Shown here one piece after another: positions 7,086-15,156 of a stretch of 60,941 bases of DNA (position 1 is its first letter; every line of letters starts with the position of its first letter). Location: positions 1 through 60,941 of the IMG/VR virus record IMGVR_UViG_3300025012_000095. One strand, given 5' to 3'. The stretch is from a virus. Under the pieces are notes generated by a model. It saw only the letters and a list, made by a program, of their open reading frames with translations, was not told where the DNA came from and did no database searches. Made by a program: the position numbers and the translations under genes.

Positions 7086-7090
7086 TTCGT

Positions 7091-9130
7091 ATGGGTTTTC
7101 CGCCCACAGAGTCCGATCTATTCCGATCCGCTCTCTCATACATCGCGCATGGTTGGAGTGTCATCCCCATTCGCCCAAGCGACAAACGGCCGTTGGTGAA
7201 ATGGGAAGAGTACCAAACTCGCCTGCCGACAAAACTTGAGTGGGCCGAGTGGTCTAAGACGCCCAATCTCAACATCGCTCTTGTAACAGGCAAGGTAAGT
7301 GACATCACGGTTGTAGATGTGGACGGCGAGGAAGGAATGGAGTCTATCAAAGCCTGCGGACGCCCATTGCCAAAGACACTCCTTCAGAAAAGCCCGCACG
7401 GCTGGCACATGTTCTTCAGGTATTGCGAGAACCTCCGCAACAAGGCAGGGCTGCTTTCAGGCGTTGACGTGAGGGGGGAAGGTGGCTACGTACTCATAGC
7501 GCCTTCCCATCTGTCTGACGGCAGCTACACATGGCGACGCCAATGCACACCACAACCCTTCCCCGAATGGCTGATTCCCGCCTCGGAAGGTGGGCCACAA
7601 AGGCCAGCCCATGAAAAACCTCGTTGGGTGTCGTTTGCGCTTACCAATGGCGCAGAGGCGGGCCAGCGTAACGCGATGGCCACTCGGCTTGCTGGCTATC
7701 TCTTTGGCCGAGGACTGCCAGAAGATGTTGTTCGGGCAACGTTGGAGCCATATCGCCTGGCTTGCAAGCCCGAACTTTCCCCCACCGAACTAAACACCAC
7801 GATCCGAAGTGTCTCCCGCTACCGGAAGTTTGCATCAGCAGCCGGAGTAATGGATCCCCCGACAGTCCAGAAGACGGCGGCGGGTGAGCGCTATCTGTGG
7901 GATGATCTTGCGGTGGAGGTCAGAACAGTAAGCCGAAATAAGACAGCGCTCCTTGCGGAGCTAGGCGTCACTTTGGCACTTCCCGGCTTATCTGAGACCG
8001 TTCGAGCGCCAAGGGTGGTCAATCTGCTGAGCCAGAGAGACTGCGACAGCTTTGCCGAAAGCTTGCGTCGTGTGGTACCGGAGGTGCAATGGAGTAGCCG
8101 GATAGATGTTCTGTGCAGGCTGGTACTAGAGAGCTATCGGCGGGGGGATCCCGCTGTGCTACTCAAGGATTGCCGTAGGGCCAACGGTGTGCAGTATGCC
8201 TTGGAGCCGCTGCTACTGAGTGATAGCCCGACAGTCTGGTTCGCATCGGGCGGGGTGGGTAAATCACTATTGGCGTTAGCAGCTGCGAGCGCTTTGGCTG
8301 GTCATGATGTCTTTGCTGGAATGAGGGCGAAGCGGCCAATGAGAGTACTCTATCTGGATTGGGAATGGGAGGACTGGCAACACGCCGAACGCCTTCGCCT
8401 ACTCCTGGGAGACGATACAGACGTTGCCGACCTCCTCTACCGTAGGTGCTATGGCGCATTGCCGGACGAGATAGAGGCTATCCGGCAGATAGTGGCGGAT
8501 GAGGAGATCGGCTATGTCGTGATAGACAGCCTGGGGGCGGCGTGTGGGGGTGACTTGAATGATGCCGACACAGCCATCCGGTTCAACGGGTTGATCCGCT
8601 CCCTGAATGTTGGTAGCCTGTGGATTACCCACGTAACCAAGAATAACGAGGCGGACGTCGATCGACCCTTCGGCAGCATCTACTTCCACAACATGGCGAG
8701 GTTGGTCTGGCGGGTGAAGCGCCAGACAGAAGTCGATTCGGACGAGATAGCGGTTGGCTTCTATTGTACAAAATCAAACGCCACGCGTCTTCACAAGCCG
8801 GTCGGGCTAACCGTTAGGTTTGGCGAGCGCATCAGCATAACGCCTGCCGACCTGTTGTCGCACTCCACATTGGCGGCGGGGCTCCCGATTCGTGACCGCA
8901 TCCTCCGAGCACTGACACTGGAGCCAACGAGCGAGGTCGGCCTAGCCGAAGAACTGGGTACAACCAGGAGTACGATCCACAAGAAGCTGGAGGCACTACA
9001 AAAGGCGGGCACGATTGAGGCAGAAAACGGGCATTGGAAGCTTGCGCCCACCTCCGAAGTGCTGTTCGTGCAGTCTGATGCGCCAGCGTGGATGGAGTGT
9101 ATTCCGTTCGACTCGCTGTCAGGTGATTAG
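7091..9130 (+). CDS. Primase-polymerase / RepA-like helicase
   Basis: 679 residues starting behind AAAAGGGGG. Residues 1-190 are a bifunctional primase-polymerase (AEP) domain: GWSVIPI, KWEEYQ, the catalytic VVDVDG near residue 75, and SPHGWHMFF. A primase C-terminal (PriCT-like) segment follows near 200-260. A RecA-fold ATPase has Walker A GGVGKS (about 385-391), Walker B YVVIDSLG (about 473-480) and a THVTKN strand. The last 80 residues form a winged helix (TSEVGLAEELGTTRSTIHKKL). Such proteins prime and unwind phage DNA, so this is the core replication enzyme. No DNA polymerase gene is visible, so the host enzyme is presumably used. Confidence 0.88.
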   Translation: MGFPPTESDLFRSALSYIAHGWSVIPIRPSDKRPLVKWEEYQTRLPTKLEWAEWSKTPNLNIALVTGKVSDITVVDVDGEEGMESIKACGRPLPKTLLQKSPHGWHMFFRYCENLRNKAGLLSGVDVRGEGGYVLIAPSHLSDGSYTWRRQCTPQPFPEWLIPASEGGPQRPAHEKPRWVSFALTNGAEAGQRNAMATRLAGYLFGRGLPEDVVRATLEPYRLACKPELSPTELNTTIRSVSRYRKFASAAGVMDPPTVQKTAAGERYLWDDLAVEVRTVSRNKTALLAELGVTLALPGLSETVRAPRVVNLLSQRDCDSFAESLRRVVPEVQWSSRIDVLCRLVLESYRRGDPAVLLKDCRRANGVQYALEPLLLSDSPTVWFASGGVGKSLLALAAASALAGHDVFAGMRAKRPMRVLYLDWEWEDWQHAERLRLLLGDDTDVADLLYRRCYGALPDEIEAIRQIVADEEIGYVVIDSLGAACGGDLNDADTAIRFNGLIRSLNVGSLWITHVTKNNEADVDRPFGSIYFHNMARLVWRVKRQTEVDSDEIAVGFYCTKSNATRLHKPVGLTVRFGERISITPADLLSHSTLAAGLPIRDRILRALTLEPTSEVGLAEELGTTRSTIHKKLEALQKAGTIEAENGHWKLAPTSEVLFVQSDAPAWMECIPFDSLSGD

Positions 9131-9138
9131 GAGGGCGG

Positions 9139-9465
9139 GTGCCAAGAGAAAGCACGTTGGGAAGAGCGGTGGATGGGGCGTTGGTGGATTACCTCTGCTG
9201 TATAGACACAGAGGATGAGTTAGCAGATCGGCTAAGAGCAGCACTTGTGCTACATCAAGAAAGAGAGGCGACAATGGATGGCAAAGCTCAAGGGGATTGG
9301 CAACTCGGGCCGAGTGTTCTGGGGGCACTACAAGCCTTCAACGGCAGCAACCAGAGTGCCAGTGACGAAAGGCAGTTGGCAAACAGACTGGAGGCCACGT
9401 TGGAGGAGTTTCACAGGGAGCTTATGAGACGCATACATTCACACAGAGAACAGGACGGCATGTGA
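9139..9465 (+). CDS. Hypothetical helical protein
   Basis: 108 residues from GTG 9139 with GGAGGGCGG upstream. Two similar segments (EDELADRLRAAL and ERQLANRLEATL) suggest an internal duplication of a helical unit. It is the last gene before the terminator at 9482. Function unknown. Confidence 0.6.
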   Translation: MPRESTLGRAVDGALVDYLCCIDTEDELADRLRAALVLHQEREATMDGKAQGDWQLGPSVLGALQAFNGSNQSASDERQLANRLEATLEEFHRELMRRIHSHREQDGM

Positions 9466-9481
9466 TTCGTGGCTCCAAAAG

Positions 9482-9519
9482 CGCAAGGCCCGCCGGCTAA
9501 AGGGCTGGCGGGCCTTGCG
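9482..9519 (+). terminator. Terminator-like hairpin
   Basis: Perfect 13-base arms (9482-9494 and 9507-9519) with a 12-base loop, right after the primase operon and before the promoter at 9595. No T-tract follows, so termination strength is uncertain. Confidence 0.6.
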
Positions 9520-9594
9520 GTGGAGGTCCTCAGTAAGTATACCCGAAGCAACTCCTTTGACCAAATTACAAGAGGATGCTCTCAGTGAGAACAC

Positions 9595-9623
9595 TTGACG
9601 CCCTAAAGTTGTTGTGGTAGAAT
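9595..9623 (+). promoter_or_regulatory. Sigma-70-type promoter
   Basis: TTGACG (9595-9600), a 17-base spacer ending TTGTGG, and TAGAAT (9618-9623). It starts the operon at 9643. Confidence 0.8.
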
Positions 9624-9642
9624 GAGCAGACAAGGAGGGGAT

Positions 9643-10464
9643 ATGGATGATCTGGCGCGGGTAGAAACTGAATACATCCTGGTGGAGGGTAGGCGAGAGC
9701 GGTACGAGCTAGCTCCGACCGACACCCCGAGGGACTGGATGCTGCTACTGGTAGCAGCGACGACTGATCGGGATGTATTGAACTGGGATATTGCAGACCT
9801 GATAGTCGATGGCGAGCGCTTCATAGGCGTTCCCGGCATTGACACTGAGACGGGGGAGCCGTGTTGGGACGAGGATGCGATCTTTGACGATGCGAATCCT
9901 CGCTACGCTGGCTTCGACTACTTTGATACGTTGGCGAAACTAGAGGTTCACGTTCCGCGTTCGGAGCAGGCGAGGCTGAGTGCGGCGGGCAAGAAGTTCC
10001 TGCGGGATCCCGAAAGCGAGTGGTATAGGTATCGCCCTGAATGGCAGGGAGCGAAGATGGCGCATTTCATTGCCCTGCGTTACCAGGACTTGCCCTGGGA
10101 GTTAGTGAACCGCTGCCTTTCAGGCGGCTACTCGGTGGCAGCTTGCAATCGAGAAAGGAGCCAGTGGTACGAACAAACCTCGCCGGCCACCGTGGCGGAA
10201 GAAGAGGTCGAGGAGGAGAAGCCAGCGGACAAGGAAGAGGTCTTCGTAGGTTTGAATTACCATCAGACCAGGGGACGTCATGTTGACAGCATAGCCAGTT
10301 GGTTGGTACAGAATGTTGACAGCCTGACGAGGGTAACGTCGTTCTCGTGTGCCGAGGCGGTTGTATGGTGGATATATCACGCCGCCCCAAAGAGCGTGCT
10401 GAACGGCGCTCTGGTGAACGAGGAGTTCGTTCCGTGGCCCCCCGAGGAGGAGGATTATGAGTAA
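9643..10464 (+). CDS. Hypothetical protein
   Basis: 273 residues from ATG 9643 with an AAGGAGGGG site; an upstream in-frame ATG at 9622 overlaps the -10 box and is unlikely. Acidic protein, with a Glu-rich linker (EEEVEEEKPADKEE) near residue 190 separating an N-terminal domain from an 80-residue C-terminal domain. No family recognised. As the first gene of its operon it is likely well expressed. Confidence 0.6.
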   Translation: MDDLARVETEYILVEGRRERYELAPTDTPRDWMLLLVAATTDRDVLNWDIADLIVDGERFIGVPGIDTETGEPCWDEDAIFDDANPRYAGFDYFDTLAKLEVHVPRSEQARLSAAGKKFLRDPESEWYRYRPEWQGAKMAHFIALRYQDLPWELVNRCLSGGYSVAACNRERSQWYEQTSPATVAEEEVEEEKPADKEEVFVGLNYHQTRGRHVDSIASWLVQNVDSLTRVTSFSCAEAVVWWIYHAAPKSVLNGALVNEEFVPWPPEEEDYE

Positions 10465-10726
10465 CCCAAAAGACACCGAGGTGACGCCGTTGAAAGCCAA
10501 GATCACGATTGAGACCGAGGATGGTTGGACCTACCAGTGTGATGCCGTGGAGTGGGACCTAAACCTGGAAGCGGGTTTGAGGGAGACGACTTACGATCAC
10601 GCCCCTAATTTTGTACCGATGAGGCCCACACACGAATATAACCCGCCGGACGACCGTTGGGAGTTGACGGCAAGCGGGTTCGGGTTGCCCTGGCGGAGCC
10701 AAGAGAAAGCGACGGGAGCAGAGTGA
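10457..10726 (+). CDS. Hypothetical protein
   Basis: 89 residues, overlapping the previous gene by 8 bases. It contains the peptide EYNPPDDR, encoded by a 25-bp element found again at 11275-11299 in another gene. No recognised domain. Confidence 0.55.
   Translation: MSNPKDTEVTPLKAKITIETEDGWTYQCDAVEWDLNLEAGLRETTYDHAPNFVPMRPTHEYNPPDDRWELTASGFGLPWRSQEKATGAE
10633..10657. repeat. 25-bp coding repeat, copy 1
   Basis: Matches 11275-11299 with one mismatch. In both places it encodes Y-N-P-P-D-D-R, in two otherwise different small proteins. Confidence 0.8.
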
Positions 10727-10812
10727 CGGGGCTATTGATGTGGCTGTTCGACAAGTTGGTCGCGTCGTGGTGGTTCCCATTGCTCGAATGGCTGGGAAGG
10801 CCAAGGCAATGA
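10723..10812 (+). CDS. 29-residue membrane micro-protein
   Basis: GTG 10723 overlaps the preceding stop (GTGA), and its own stop overlaps ATG 10809 (ATGA). The product is hydrophobic and Trp-rich (LLMWLF, SWWFPLLEWL) and ends basic, as a single membrane-associated helix would. The tight coupling on both sides is the main evidence that it is translated. Confidence 0.5.
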   Translation: MTGLLMWLFDKLVASWWFPLLEWLGRPRQ

Positions 10813-11027
10813 AGAGAGAAGAGGGGATGGTGGAACACTGTGAAAACTGCTGGTGGTTTTCCGCTCCGCCCAGGCCGGCAGCTCTTGGGGATTGCCAACT
10901 GGCCGGGTCTTACCTCGGTGCCCCCGACAACCCCGACTCACCGATGGTTGCTCAGGACTACGAGGGGTATGCGGCAAGCCTTACAGTACGGCCAACATTC
11001 GGTTGCGTAGCGTGGAGGGCAAAATGA
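10809..11027 (+). CDS. Small Cys-motif protein
   Basis: 72 residues from ATG 10809; ATG 10830 also has a good AGAGGGG site. HCENCWWF ... GDCQL ... FGCVAWRAK gives four Cys in the order seen in small phage metal-binding proteins. Function unknown. Confidence 0.55.
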   Translation: MKREEGMVEHCENCWWFSAPPRPAALGDCQLAGSYLGAPDNPDSPMVAQDYEGYAASLTVRPTFGCVAWRAK

Positions 11028-11317
11028 GTGATTTCTCCTACGATAAGGAGCAGTGGGATTGGCCGCACGGCACAGATCCTGGGGTGCTGGCGCTGGACGT
11101 TTGCACGTTGGCCAAGTCCGGCGGCATCACGCTGCCACAGGCAGTTATGCTGCTGGAGTACCACTGTGGTTGGGAGCACGTGGACGCCGTGTGGGCAATG
11201 CGCGGGGAGATTGGAGGACTTGGGAAAGCGATTCGGGCTACGGTGCCGCTAATGGAGGAGGAGGAGGAGGAGTACGAGTATAACCCGCCGGACGACCGTG
11301 AGGAGGTGACGCAATGA
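11024..11317 (+). CDS. Hypothetical acidic protein
   Basis: 97 residues, ATG 11024 overlapping the previous stop. The middle (SGGITLPQAVMLLEYHCGWEH) looks like a helical bundle. The C-terminus has a run of Glu followed by EYNPPDDR, shared with the gene at 10457. Function unknown. Confidence 0.55.
   Translation: MSDFSYDKEQWDWPHGTDPGVLALDVCTLAKSGGITLPQAVMLLEYHCGWEHVDAVWAMRGEIGGLGKAIRATVPLMEEEEEEYEYNPPDDREEVTQ
11275..11299. repeat. 25-bp coding repeat, copy 2
   Basis: Second copy of the element at 10633-10657, differing at one base. It lies at the 3' end of the gene at 11024. Confidence 0.8.
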
Positions 11318-11484
11318 CGACGATGGTCGTATGCCCGAATGCCGGCCACCCTGGATGGTGTGATGGGTGCTTCCACAACCAGCCGCACGAGCGTAAGCTC
11401 GAATGCACGGAGATTGAAAAATTCCTCGCCCCATGTGATGCTCCGTGTGTGGCAGTGGCGGAGGAGGAGGTGGAGAATGAGTGA
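11314..11484 (+). CDS. Small Cys/His-rich protein
   Basis: 56 residues from ATG 11314 with GGAGGTGACG upstream. CPNAGHPGWCDGCFHNQPH supplies a clear Cys/His cluster, and CDAPC a second, so it probably binds zinc. The gene overlaps the next by 8 bases (ATGAGTGA). Function unknown. Confidence 0.5.
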   Translation: MTTMVVCPNAGHPGWCDGCFHNQPHERKLECTEIEKFLAPCDAPCVAVAEEEVENE

Positions 11485-11803
11485 CTGGAGGCGGTGGTCC
11501 GTCGTTCACGGCCTAGCCAGTTGGGCGTATCGGCTGGGCGTTATCGCGGGGTATGGGGTGCGTGGGACGGTGACCGGTTGGCGGTTGGATAGCGTGCGGT
11601 GGCGAGGCCGCCGCGTGTACCTTCTGGGCTGGCCAACAATGAAGTGGGAGTGCCTGCTCCTGCGGCACCATTGGCCGTACTGGCCGGAGGACCGCCCCGT
11701 ATTCATGGGGCTGTGCGGCCGGTGCCTGCCGTGGCCGTGCTGTGGGTCGATTGAGCATGACCATGTGTCGGGTTGCTCGGCAGAAAGTGAGCACGAGGAA
11801 TAA
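11477..11803 (+). CDS. Hypothetical protein with Cys-rich C-terminus
   Basis: 108 residues. Basic and Trp/Arg-rich over the first 75 residues, then CGRCLPWPCC and further Cys/His, which could bind metal. Coupled to the upstream gene. No family recognised. Confidence 0.5.
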   Translation: MSDWRRWSVVHGLASWAYRLGVIAGYGVRGTVTGWRLDSVRWRGRRVYLLGWPTMKWECLLLRHHWPYWPEDRPVFMGLCGRCLPWPCCGSIEHDHVSGCSAESEHEE

Positions 11804-11805
11804 GG

Positions 11806-12039
11806 ATGACTAGGACGGTCGTTCTTTCCAGTGTGGTCATGGAAGGGCTGGCGTTCAACAACGCCGGTGGCTTATATGAATCGCGGGCGGGTTGGGCTAT
11901 AAGGTGGCGGCGAGGAGAACTTTCGGAAGTCTACTGTCCGGGCTGTCGTAGGTGGCGACAGTTGGCCGAGTCGTTTTCCATCGAGGTTCCGTTGTGTGAC
12001 GGATGCTTGGGGACTTTCCTGGAGCTGTTCGATGAATGA
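11806..12039 (+). CDS. Small zinc-ribbon protein
   Basis: 77 residues from ATG 11806 after GGAATAAGG. YCPGCRRW ... LCDGCLG is a classical two-knuckle zinc ribbon. It overlaps the start of the next gene by 8 bases. Confidence 0.55.
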   Translation: MTRTVVLSSVVMEGLAFNNAGGLYESRAGWAIRWRRGELSEVYCPGCRRWRQLAESFSIEVPLCDGCLGTFLELFDE

Positions 12040-12502
12040 GCTTGTAGCGGTGGTGGAGGAGACTGGCGAGGTCGTGCCGGTTCGCGAATCCCTGTCGATG
12101 GGGCGCCTGCTGGCGCACGCTGATGAGACCGATCGCCTGACGGTCTTGCGGTTGGAGATCGAGGAGCGCATCCGGTTCCTGTGCATCGAGGACATGCCGC
12201 TTGAGAAGTTCAGGTGCGAGGAACGCGATCTCGTGCGGCGCCTTGCGACCGACAAGGAGGCGCTGGCTCAGGCGTTCGCCCCGGAGGTGCGGAAGTCGCT
12301 CGGGGGCGCGATCACGATCGACCTGGGGCGGATTCGGTTCACCTGGCCGAAGCCGACGGAGCGGTGGGTGCAGCGGATCAAGCCGGCCCTGATCTTCAAG
12401 CGGAGGCCGGATCTGGCGGAGGAGCTCGGGATCGAACTCGTGATGGACGAGCCACGGGCGCCGATTGTAACGGTTCGTCCGCCGCGGGAGCTCACAAGTT
12501 GA
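12032..12502 (+). CDS. Hypothetical protein, possible Gam-like
   Basis: 156 residues from ATG 12032. A long charged helical region is followed by a strand-rich segment (GAITIDLGRIRFTWPKP) and RWVQRIKP. The helix-then-strand order is reminiscent of Gam-type host-nuclease inhibitors, but no diagnostic residue supports that, so it is left unnamed. Confidence 0.5.
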   Translation: MNELVAVVEETGEVVPVRESLSMGRLLAHADETDRLTVLRLEIEERIRFLCIEDMPLEKFRCEERDLVRRLATDKEALAQAFAPEVRKSLGGAITIDLGRIRFTWPKPTERWVQRIKPALIFKRRPDLAEELGIELVMDEPRAPIVTVRPPRELTS

Positions 12503-12525
12503 CGCATTACTAGGAGGAGGGGCAA

Positions 12526-12930
12526 GTGGGGACTAACTACTACTGGGAGACTCCCGCGTCGGAGAAGTGTTCTCTGTGCGGCAGAAGCGACGCGGGGGAA
12601 TACCTCCACATTGGCAAGTCTAGTGGCGGGTGGTGCTTCCTCCTTCACGTCTACCCCGACGAGGGGATAAACGACCTGGAGGATTGGGCTTACAAATGGC
12701 AGGGCTGCGGCTACATCCGCGACGAATATGGCCGCACAATGTCTCCCCCCGAGATGCGCGGAGTGATAACAGATCGTCGTCACCTCGGCCCTCCCTGGAG
12801 CGAGGGGACTTTGGCGCTGAACCATGCAGTGCAAGGCCCGAACGGGTTGGCGCGATGTGAGATTGACGGGGGGCATTGCATCGGCCACGGGGAGGGGGCC
12901 TGGGATTTTATCGTGGGGGAATTCTCGTGA
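12526..12930 (+). CDS. Conserved phage protein of the MGTNYY type
   Basis: 134 residues from GTG 12526 with AGGAGGAGGGGC upstream. It begins MGTNYYWE, then CSLCGR, LHIGKSSGGWCF and LHVYPDEGI, the arrangement of a protein family common in phages and actinobacteria with no known role. One C-x2-C pair and later Cys/His may bind zinc. Confidence 0.6.
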   Translation: MGTNYYWETPASEKCSLCGRSDAGEYLHIGKSSGGWCFLLHVYPDEGINDLEDWAYKWQGCGYIRDEYGRTMSPPEMRGVITDRRHLGPPWSEGTLALNHAVQGPNGLARCEIDGGHCIGHGEGAWDFIVGEFS

Positions 12931-13178
12931 AGAGGCACAGGGAGGAGATACTCGAAGCCATCGAGCGGTATTATGCAGAGGTGGGGATTGGCCCTAGTAT
13001 GCGGTGCATCATGACAATGACGGGGATCTCCTCGACCTCAATTGTGAGTTACAATCTCCGCTTGTTGGAGAAGGACGGGGACGTGCGAATCATCATGGAT
13101 GGCTCCGGGCGCCGCATGGTTGCGGGCGGTGTGGTGCCGTCTCAGAAACGCCGCATAGAGATAGCAATGTATGGCTGA
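12927..13178 (+). CDS. LexA-type winged-helix DNA-binding protein
   Basis: 83 residues from GTG 12927, overlapping the previous stop. EEILEAIERYYAEVGIGPSM, then MTMTGISSTSIVSYNLRLL and a basic wing match the LexA N-terminal DNA-binding domain. The protease half of LexA is missing, so it cannot self-cleave. It may act as a stand-alone repressor, for example of early promoters. Confidence 0.65.
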   Translation: MKRHREEILEAIERYYAEVGIGPSMRCIMTMTGISSTSIVSYNLRLLEKDGDVRIIMDGSGRRMVAGGVVPSQKRRIEIAMYG

Positions 13179-13515
13179 GTCTGAACTAGAGCGCACTTTC
13201 GATTTCTACTGGACGGCGCTGGGGGGTGGGGCTCTGGACATGCTGGTGAAGTTGTTTCCCCCTCGGAAATGGGAGTATGACCGTGTGGATCGACAGGCAA
13301 AGGTTATAGTCGAATGTGAAGGACAGGGGGGGAGGCATCAAACGTTCATGGGATTCGAGAACGATGCCGAAAAGTACAACAAGGCCGTCGCGGAAGGCTA
13401 CGCGCTTTTTCGGGTCACTAGCAAGATGTTGCGAGACGACCCCGCAGGGGTTTTGACGCCCATTATGGAAACCATCGAGAGGAACAGACGTGAGCGAGAC
13501 GATAACGCTGGCTGA
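13171..13515 (+). CDS. Restriction-fold nuclease (DUF559-like)
   Basis: 114 residues. An early Glu, then KWEYDRVD (Asp) and VIVECEGQGGRH (E-x-E), then FENDAEKYNKA and ALFRVTSKML follow the D...ExK-like order of PD-(D/E)XK nucleases of the DUF559/Vsr-like type frequent in phages. It could process replication or recombination intermediates. It overlaps both neighbours. Confidence 0.6.
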   Translation: MAESELERTFDFYWTALGGGALDMLVKLFPPRKWEYDRVDRQAKVIVECEGQGGRHQTFMGFENDAEKYNKAVAEGYALFRVTSKMLRDDPAGVLTPIMETIERNRRERDDNAG

Positions 13516-13753
13516 GGCTGCCGAGTTAGCGGGGATTACGCAAGCGGGGGTACACTATTGGATCAAAAAAGGCTGGATAACCCCCGCCCCTGATACCATT
13601 ATGGACAGGGGGCGAGTACTAAAGCTCAAGGTGAGCAAGAGGGAGCTACAGGACTTCCTAGCTCTTCGCGGGAAGCTGATGTTGTTAGGGCGGAGGCTGC
13701 CAAAGGGGGCGCAGATTCAAAAGCGGAGGACATCTGATGCCGCAGATATGTAA
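13490..13753 (+). CDS. MerR-like helix-turn-helix protein
   Basis: 87 residues from GTG 13490. TLAEAAELAGITQAGVHYWI then KKGWITPAP is a MerR-type HTH and wing, followed by a basic tail. Just before the candidate small terminase, so it could be a regulator or DNA-packaging helper. Confidence 0.6.
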   Translation: MSETITLAEAAELAGITQAGVHYWIKKGWITPAPDTIMDRGRVLKLKVSKRELQDFLALRGKLMLLGRRLPKGAQIQKRRTSDAADM

Positions 13754-14444
13754 CGCAACCTCAAAGCACACTGGCGTGCAGTGCAAAATGAGGGCCGAGC
13801 CGGGAAGATCCAAATGCCGGTTTCACGGTGGGCGGTCTCCCAGGGGGACCGCCCACTGGAATTACCAGGGGAAAGGCCGGTCTAAAGACCTCCCCCTCCG
13901 GCTGGCGGATAGGGTAAGGGCGGGACTGCTCGATCCAGAACTGATGTCCCTCCGAAAAGACGTGGCAAGGGAAGAGGCGTTTGTTCAGGAGAAGTGGGAG
14001 CGGTTGGCAGGAGAGCCAAGTGCGGAGCTGGCCAAGAAGTTGTTGAAGACTTGGGAGAGGGTGGCCAAGATAAGGGAGAGGGGGGAAGACGAAGATCTCG
14101 TTGAAGCCCTAAACGAGCACCACGAACAGATGCGACGCGTTGGGGAGTGGCAGGACACTTACCGCCTGATGACAGAGATAGGCGGCCATACCAAGACCAA
14201 GGCAAAGCTAGTCAAGGCGGAGGCGAGCCGCGCGGTGGCGCTTGGCATGATGCTAACCGTTGAGCAGCAAGTACTCCAGGTTGGGTTGTTGCAGCAAATC
14301 CTTGCCGAGCAAATTGCGGACAAACGGGTTCTGGCAAGAATCGGGAAGGAAATAGAGACACGGATTCTCTCGTTTGGCCGGCCGGATGATGTTATAGATG
14401 GAGTGGGGAGGTCTAGCGAATGGGAGGAAGACGTGATAGAATAG
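13737..14444 (+). CDS. Candidate terminase small subunit (HGG-motif protein)
   Basis: 235 residues. The N-terminus has CNATSKHTGVQCKMRAEPG and CRFHGGRSPRGT, the Cys/His HGG module found at the start of many phage small terminases and related DNA-binding proteins. The rest is a long charged helical region with possible coiled coil. The large terminase is 5 kb downstream, in the same orientation. Small-terminase function is inferred. Confidence 0.5.
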   Translation: MPQICNATSKHTGVQCKMRAEPGRSKCRFHGGRSPRGTAHWNYQGKGRSKDLPLRLADRVRAGLLDPELMSLRKDVAREEAFVQEKWERLAGEPSAELAKKLLKTWERVAKIRERGEDEDLVEALNEHHEQMRRVGEWQDTYRLMTEIGGHTKTKAKLVKAEASRAVALGMMLTVEQQVLQVGLLQQILAEQIADKRVLARIGKEIETRILSFGRPDDVIDGVGRSSEWEEDVIE

Positions 14445-14585
14445 CATCGGGTGGTGACGTTCAGGCCGAGCGCTGCGCTCAAGCGGGCACTACACAAGTG
14501 AGGCGGTGCAAGTAAGCCGGTATTTGTCCCTGGTTTTGTCAAGCACACGGCGTCCGAACGGATGCTTTGTCAAGTGAGGTGTGAC

Positions 14586-14795
14586 ATGCAGGTGAAATGT
14601 GATCATGCGGAGCGGTACGCTGTATGCGGGACGTGCCGGCATATGCTGGCGCACGAGCCCGTGCAAGCGATAGACACGGTGGCTCCTGGTCGGAAGCGGA
14701 CGTGCCGAAGCTCGGGCGCCTGCGTGTTGGAGGTGTTCACGGGCCGCCGGTTGGACAGGGAGTGCGTCGTGAAGGCCCGGTGCCGAAAGGTGTGA
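14586..14795 (+). CDS. Small Cys-rich protein
   Basis: 69 residues from ATG 14586 after GTGAGGTGTG; ATG 14562 is an alternative. VKCDHAERYAVCGTCRHM gives a likely zinc knuckle, with four more Cys downstream. The 141 bases before it contain two TTTGTCAAG copies (14536 and 14572 region) but no clear promoter. Confidence 0.45.
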   Translation: MQVKCDHAERYAVCGTCRHMLAHEPVQAIDTVAPGRKRTCRSSGACVLEVFTGRRLDRECVVKARCRKV

Positions 14796-14923
14796 TGCTG
14801 TACGACCCGCCGCCGATCATGGCTGCGTATGACTGGGCACGCGGGCTGGCGCTCGGGCTCGGGTGGCTGCTCGGCTGCGGCGCGAGGCTGGGGCGATGTG
14901 TGAAAGGAGAGTGTGAAATATGA
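14795..14923 (+). CDS. 42-residue membrane micro-protein, paralogue 1
   Basis: ATG 14795 overlaps the previous stop. The product begins MLYDPPPIMAAYDWAR, then has a Gly/Leu-rich hydrophobic stretch and Cys. The start is nearly identical to that of the micro-protein at 15272, so the two arose by duplication. Probably membrane associated; role unknown. Confidence 0.55.
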   Translation: MLYDPPPIMAAYDWARGLALGLGWLLGCGARLGRCVKGECEI

Positions 14924-15156
14924 GTAGCTGCCGCCCACGTGATCTACCGGCTGACTGGGTACAGAACGCCCACGGCAACTGGGTTTGCCCCGTCTGCCAG
15001 TACGAGGCGTATTGTTTGTGTGACCCGCCGCCGACGCCGGACGAGGCACGGCGAATTGTGGGCGCGCCGTCGGCGCATGTCATTGTGATTCCGATGGCCC
15101 ACTCGCACCCGCCGACACTAAACACACCGGGAGGCCGGGTAGGGGGTGTGACTTGA
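14920..15156 (+). CDS. Small zinc-ribbon protein
   Basis: 78 residues from ATG 14920 after GAAAGGAGAG. NWVCPVCQYEAYCLCDPPP is a compact Cys cluster likely to bind zinc; the tail is Pro-rich. It lies between the two duplicated micro-proteins. Confidence 0.5.
   Translation: MSSCRPRDLPADWVQNAHGNWVCPVCQYEAYCLCDPPPTPDEARRIVGAPSAHVIVIPMAHSHPPTLNTPGGRVGGVT

Noticed and set aside
14445-14585. A possible tRNA or promoter in the gap before 14586
   Set aside because: No cloverleaf can be drawn, and the two TTTGTCAAG words are not followed by a -10 box at the right distance.
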